From Dinoroseobacter sp034111085 (GTDB taxonomy: Bacteria; Pseudomonadota; Alphaproteobacteria; Rhodobacterales; Rhodobacteraceae), in NCBI GenBank assembly GCA_034111085.1, contig JAWUXZ010000030.1:1-52377 (forward strand): DNA of 52,377 nucleotides, in the 5' to 3' direction. Positions 50,864 through 52,377 of this stretch are shown here, piece after piece. Position 1 is the stretch's first letter; each line of letters opens with the position of its first letter. The translations under genes were made by a program, and so were the position numbers. The notes beneath the pieces are model-generated. The model ran no database searches and was not told the origin of the DNA. It saw nothing but the letters and a program-made list of their open reading frames with translations.

Positions 50864-50947
50864 GGTTGCCGCGCAAGCTGGGGCGCGTTACGTCGCGGCC
50901 ATAGTACTGCGCCCGCCCGCACGGGCAAGAGCGCGCGAGGGAACACC

Positions 50948-51880
50948 ATGTCACAGAACGCGATTTCGATCCGTGGATTACGTAAAACCTATGCCGCCAC
51001 CAAGCGATCCCCCGCCAAGGAGGCGCTGAAGGGTGTCGATCTGGACATTCCGGCAGGCTCCATCTTCGGGCTGCTTGGGCCAAATGGCGCGGGCAAATCC
51101 ACCTTGATCAACATTATGGCGGGTCTCGTTAAGAAAACCACCGGGCAGGTCACGATTTGGGGCTTTGACCAAGACGTGAACCCGCGCCAAAGCCGCGCTG
51201 CCATCGGGGTCATGCCCCAAGAGCTGAACCTTGATCCTTTCTTTTCGCCGCGGGGCGCTTTGGAGGTTCAAGCGGGCCTTTACGGTGTGCCCAAAGCCCA
51301 GCGCCGCAGCGATGAAATCCTGCGCCTGATCGGGCTGGAAGACCAAGCCGATGCCTATGCGCGCACACTGTCTGGCGGGATGCGGCGCAGGCTGCTGCTC
51401 GGCAAAGCGCTGGTGCACCGGCCGCAAGTTCTTGTGCTGGACGAGCCGACCGCAGGCGTCGATATTGAGCTGCGTCAGATGCTGTGGCGCAATGTGCGCA
51501 AGCTGAATGACGAGGGCATGACGATCATCCTGACGACGCATTACTTGGAGGAAGCACAAGACATGTGCGACGAGATTGCCATCATCAACCATGGCCAGAA
51601 AGTGACCCAAGACAAGACCGCCAACCTGCTCGCGCGCCTCGATGCCAAGACCCTGCTGGTCACGCCTGAGGTTCCCATGAACGATGATTTCGCATTGCCT
51701 GAGGGTGTTACCCTAAGCCGGCGCGGCGATGTGCTGGCGCTGAGCTACCGCAAGGGCAAGGTCAACATGGAGGCGCTGCTAAGTGCCGTCCACGGCGCCG
51801 GGATCACCATCCGCGATGTCGCCACGGAAGAGCCTGACCTGGAAGATGTGTTTCTCGAGCTTACGGCTGCGCGCGCGTAA
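50948..51880 (+). CDS. ABC transporter ATP-binding protein (ABC-2/YadG type)
   Basis: 310 aa from ATG 50948, preceded by GAGGGAAC. Walker A is GPNGAGKST (44-52), signature LSGGMRRRLLLGKALV, Walker B VLVLDEPTAGVD, and the switch histidine is in LTTHYLEEAQDMC. A C-terminal extension (EEPDLEDVFLEL) is typical of ABC-2 export ATPases (YadG, drug/polysaccharide export). No permease gene lies beside it on either strand in the window. Its end overlaps the convergent DUF1203 gene by 20 bases. Confidence 0.92.
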   Translation: MSQNAISIRGLRKTYAATKRSPAKEALKGVDLDIPAGSIFGLLGPNGAGKSTLINIMAGLVKKTTGQVTIWGFDQDVNPRQSRAAIGVMPQELNLDPFFSPRGALEVQAGLYGVPKAQRRSDEILRLIGLEDQADAYARTLSGGMRRRLLLGKALVHRPQVLVLDEPTAGVDIELRQMLWRNVRKLNDEGMTIILTTHYLEEAQDMCDEIAIINHGQKVTQDKTANLLARLDAKTLLVTPEVPMNDDFALPEGVTLSRRGDVLALSYRKGKVNMEALLSAVHGAGITIRDVATEEPDLEDVFLELTAARA

Positions 51881-52361
51881 TCCGAGCCTGCCAGCAATTG
51901 TTGCGCGCCGAGCGGACATCGACAAATGCGATCTCCGGGTCCGCCAGAACCTGCGCCGCGTAGCTTTCCAACTCGGCCACGGGTGTAATCTTCCCGGTTC
52001 CGTATTTGATCCGCTCAGCGTGGGTATAGCCTTTCAGCAGGAAATCCGGGCTGGTGAACATGTTGGGCGGCTGGCCTGTGCCTTTGAACAGCGCGCAGGC
52101 TTTGGCGCAGATAAACAGTGGGCCAACCTCGGCGTAAGGGTTGCGGCTTTCAAACGGGCAATGGGCCACCAGCAGCATCTGCGCCCCATGGGCAATCACA
52201 TCAAGACAATGGCGACAGCGGTATCCGTCCCCATCTGAGCAGCTTCGCTCAGGCACATTGCCCAGCGCGTCAAGCCCGCCCGCTTGGTATGCCCGAACAA
52301 CATCTGTGGGCAGGGGATGGAACTGGATCGTCAAGAGGATACTCTGCAAATAAGGGCTCAC
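51861..52361 (-). CDS. DUF1203 domain protein (start uncertain, near window edge)
   Basis: Up to 166 aa. SDGDGYRCRHCLDVIAHGAQMLLVAHCPFESRNPYAEVGPLFICAKACALF and the C-terminal PEIAFVDVRSARNNCWQARIT are the DUF1203 signature; function unknown. The frame remains open to the window edge. The candidate GTG at 52361 or TTG at 52334 (TIQFHPLPTDVV, closer to the family's usual beginning) cannot be decided. The CRHC and other cysteines could hold a metal. Confidence 0.8.
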   Translation of the reverse strand: MSPYLQSILLTIQFHPLPTDVVRAYQAGGLDALGNVPERSCSDGDGYRCRHCLDVIAHGAQMLLVAHCPFESRNPYAEVGPLFICAKACALFKGTGQPPNMFTSPDFLLKGYTHAERIKYGTGKITPVAELESYAAQVLADPEIAFVDVRSARNNCWQARITRAQP

Positions 52362-52377
52362 CCCTTCATGCGCGACA

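Overview
The window looks like chromosomal DNA of a marine Rhodobacteraceae bacterium (Roseobacter-type alphaproteobacterium). This rests on protein style and gene order: a sucA-sucB-lpd operon with a MAPEG protein inserted, a glcDEF cluster, tripartite tricarboxylate (TTT) and Tat-exported ABC solute-binding systems, and a DGAVTVDWVVLTAA-type pilin-like small protein. The assignment is from recognition, not from a search. No rRNA, tRNA, CRISPR array or intact transposase was seen.

Layout. 1-6.7 kb (+): 2-oxoglutarate dehydrogenase operon (sucA cut by the window edge, sucB with two lipoyl domains, a broken BrnT-type toxin remnant with an intact small partner ORF, a MAPEG protein, lpd). 6.9-9.7 kb (+): GNAT acetyltransferase, SDR, unknown 100-aa protein, P1-family peptidase. 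9.7-12.0 kb: divergent alpha/beta hydrolase and succinate-semialdehyde dehydrogenase. 12.0-13.8 kb: an AT-richer, strange segment with inverted repeats and a pilin-like ORF. A (CTGAC)3 repeat throws that ORF out of frame with a downstream RTX-like repeat protein.

13.97-23.1 kb (-): a tightly packed ten-gene operon divergent from a LysR regulator: Tat-type solute-binding protein, ABC ATPase, permease, FAD oxidoreductase, CaiB CoA-transferase, crotonase, 7Fe ferredoxin, DHDPS-family lyase, aldehyde dehydrogenase and dCMP-type deaminase. I cannot name its substrate; it is the best candidate here for an undescribed pathway. 24.3-32.8 kb (-): an eight-gene sugar-acid operon (TctC, TctB, TctA, rhamnonate/lyxonate-type dehydratase, 2-keto-3-deoxy-L-pentonate dehydratase-like protein, GntR regulator, PdxA homologue, 2-oxoglutarate-semialdehyde dehydrogenase). 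It is headed by a perfect 16-bp palindrome placed at the predicted transcription start. Its predicted product, 2-oxoglutarate, is the substrate of the dehydrogenase complex at the start of the window.

33.0-38.5 kb: small heat-shock protein, trypsin-like protease and glycolate oxidase glcDEF (all -). 38.5-45.8 kb: a small exported protein (+), then a four-gene MoxR/DUF58/BatA-DUF4159/GATase-like membrane operon (-). 45.8-52.4 kb: DUF1285 protein, RluE-type pseudouridine synthase, DNA polymerase I, hemolysin III-type membrane protein, CHCC zinc-finger protein, an ABC ATPase without a visible permease, and a DUF1203 protein cut close to the right edge. Short GC-rich intergenic repeats occur twice each in two related forms.
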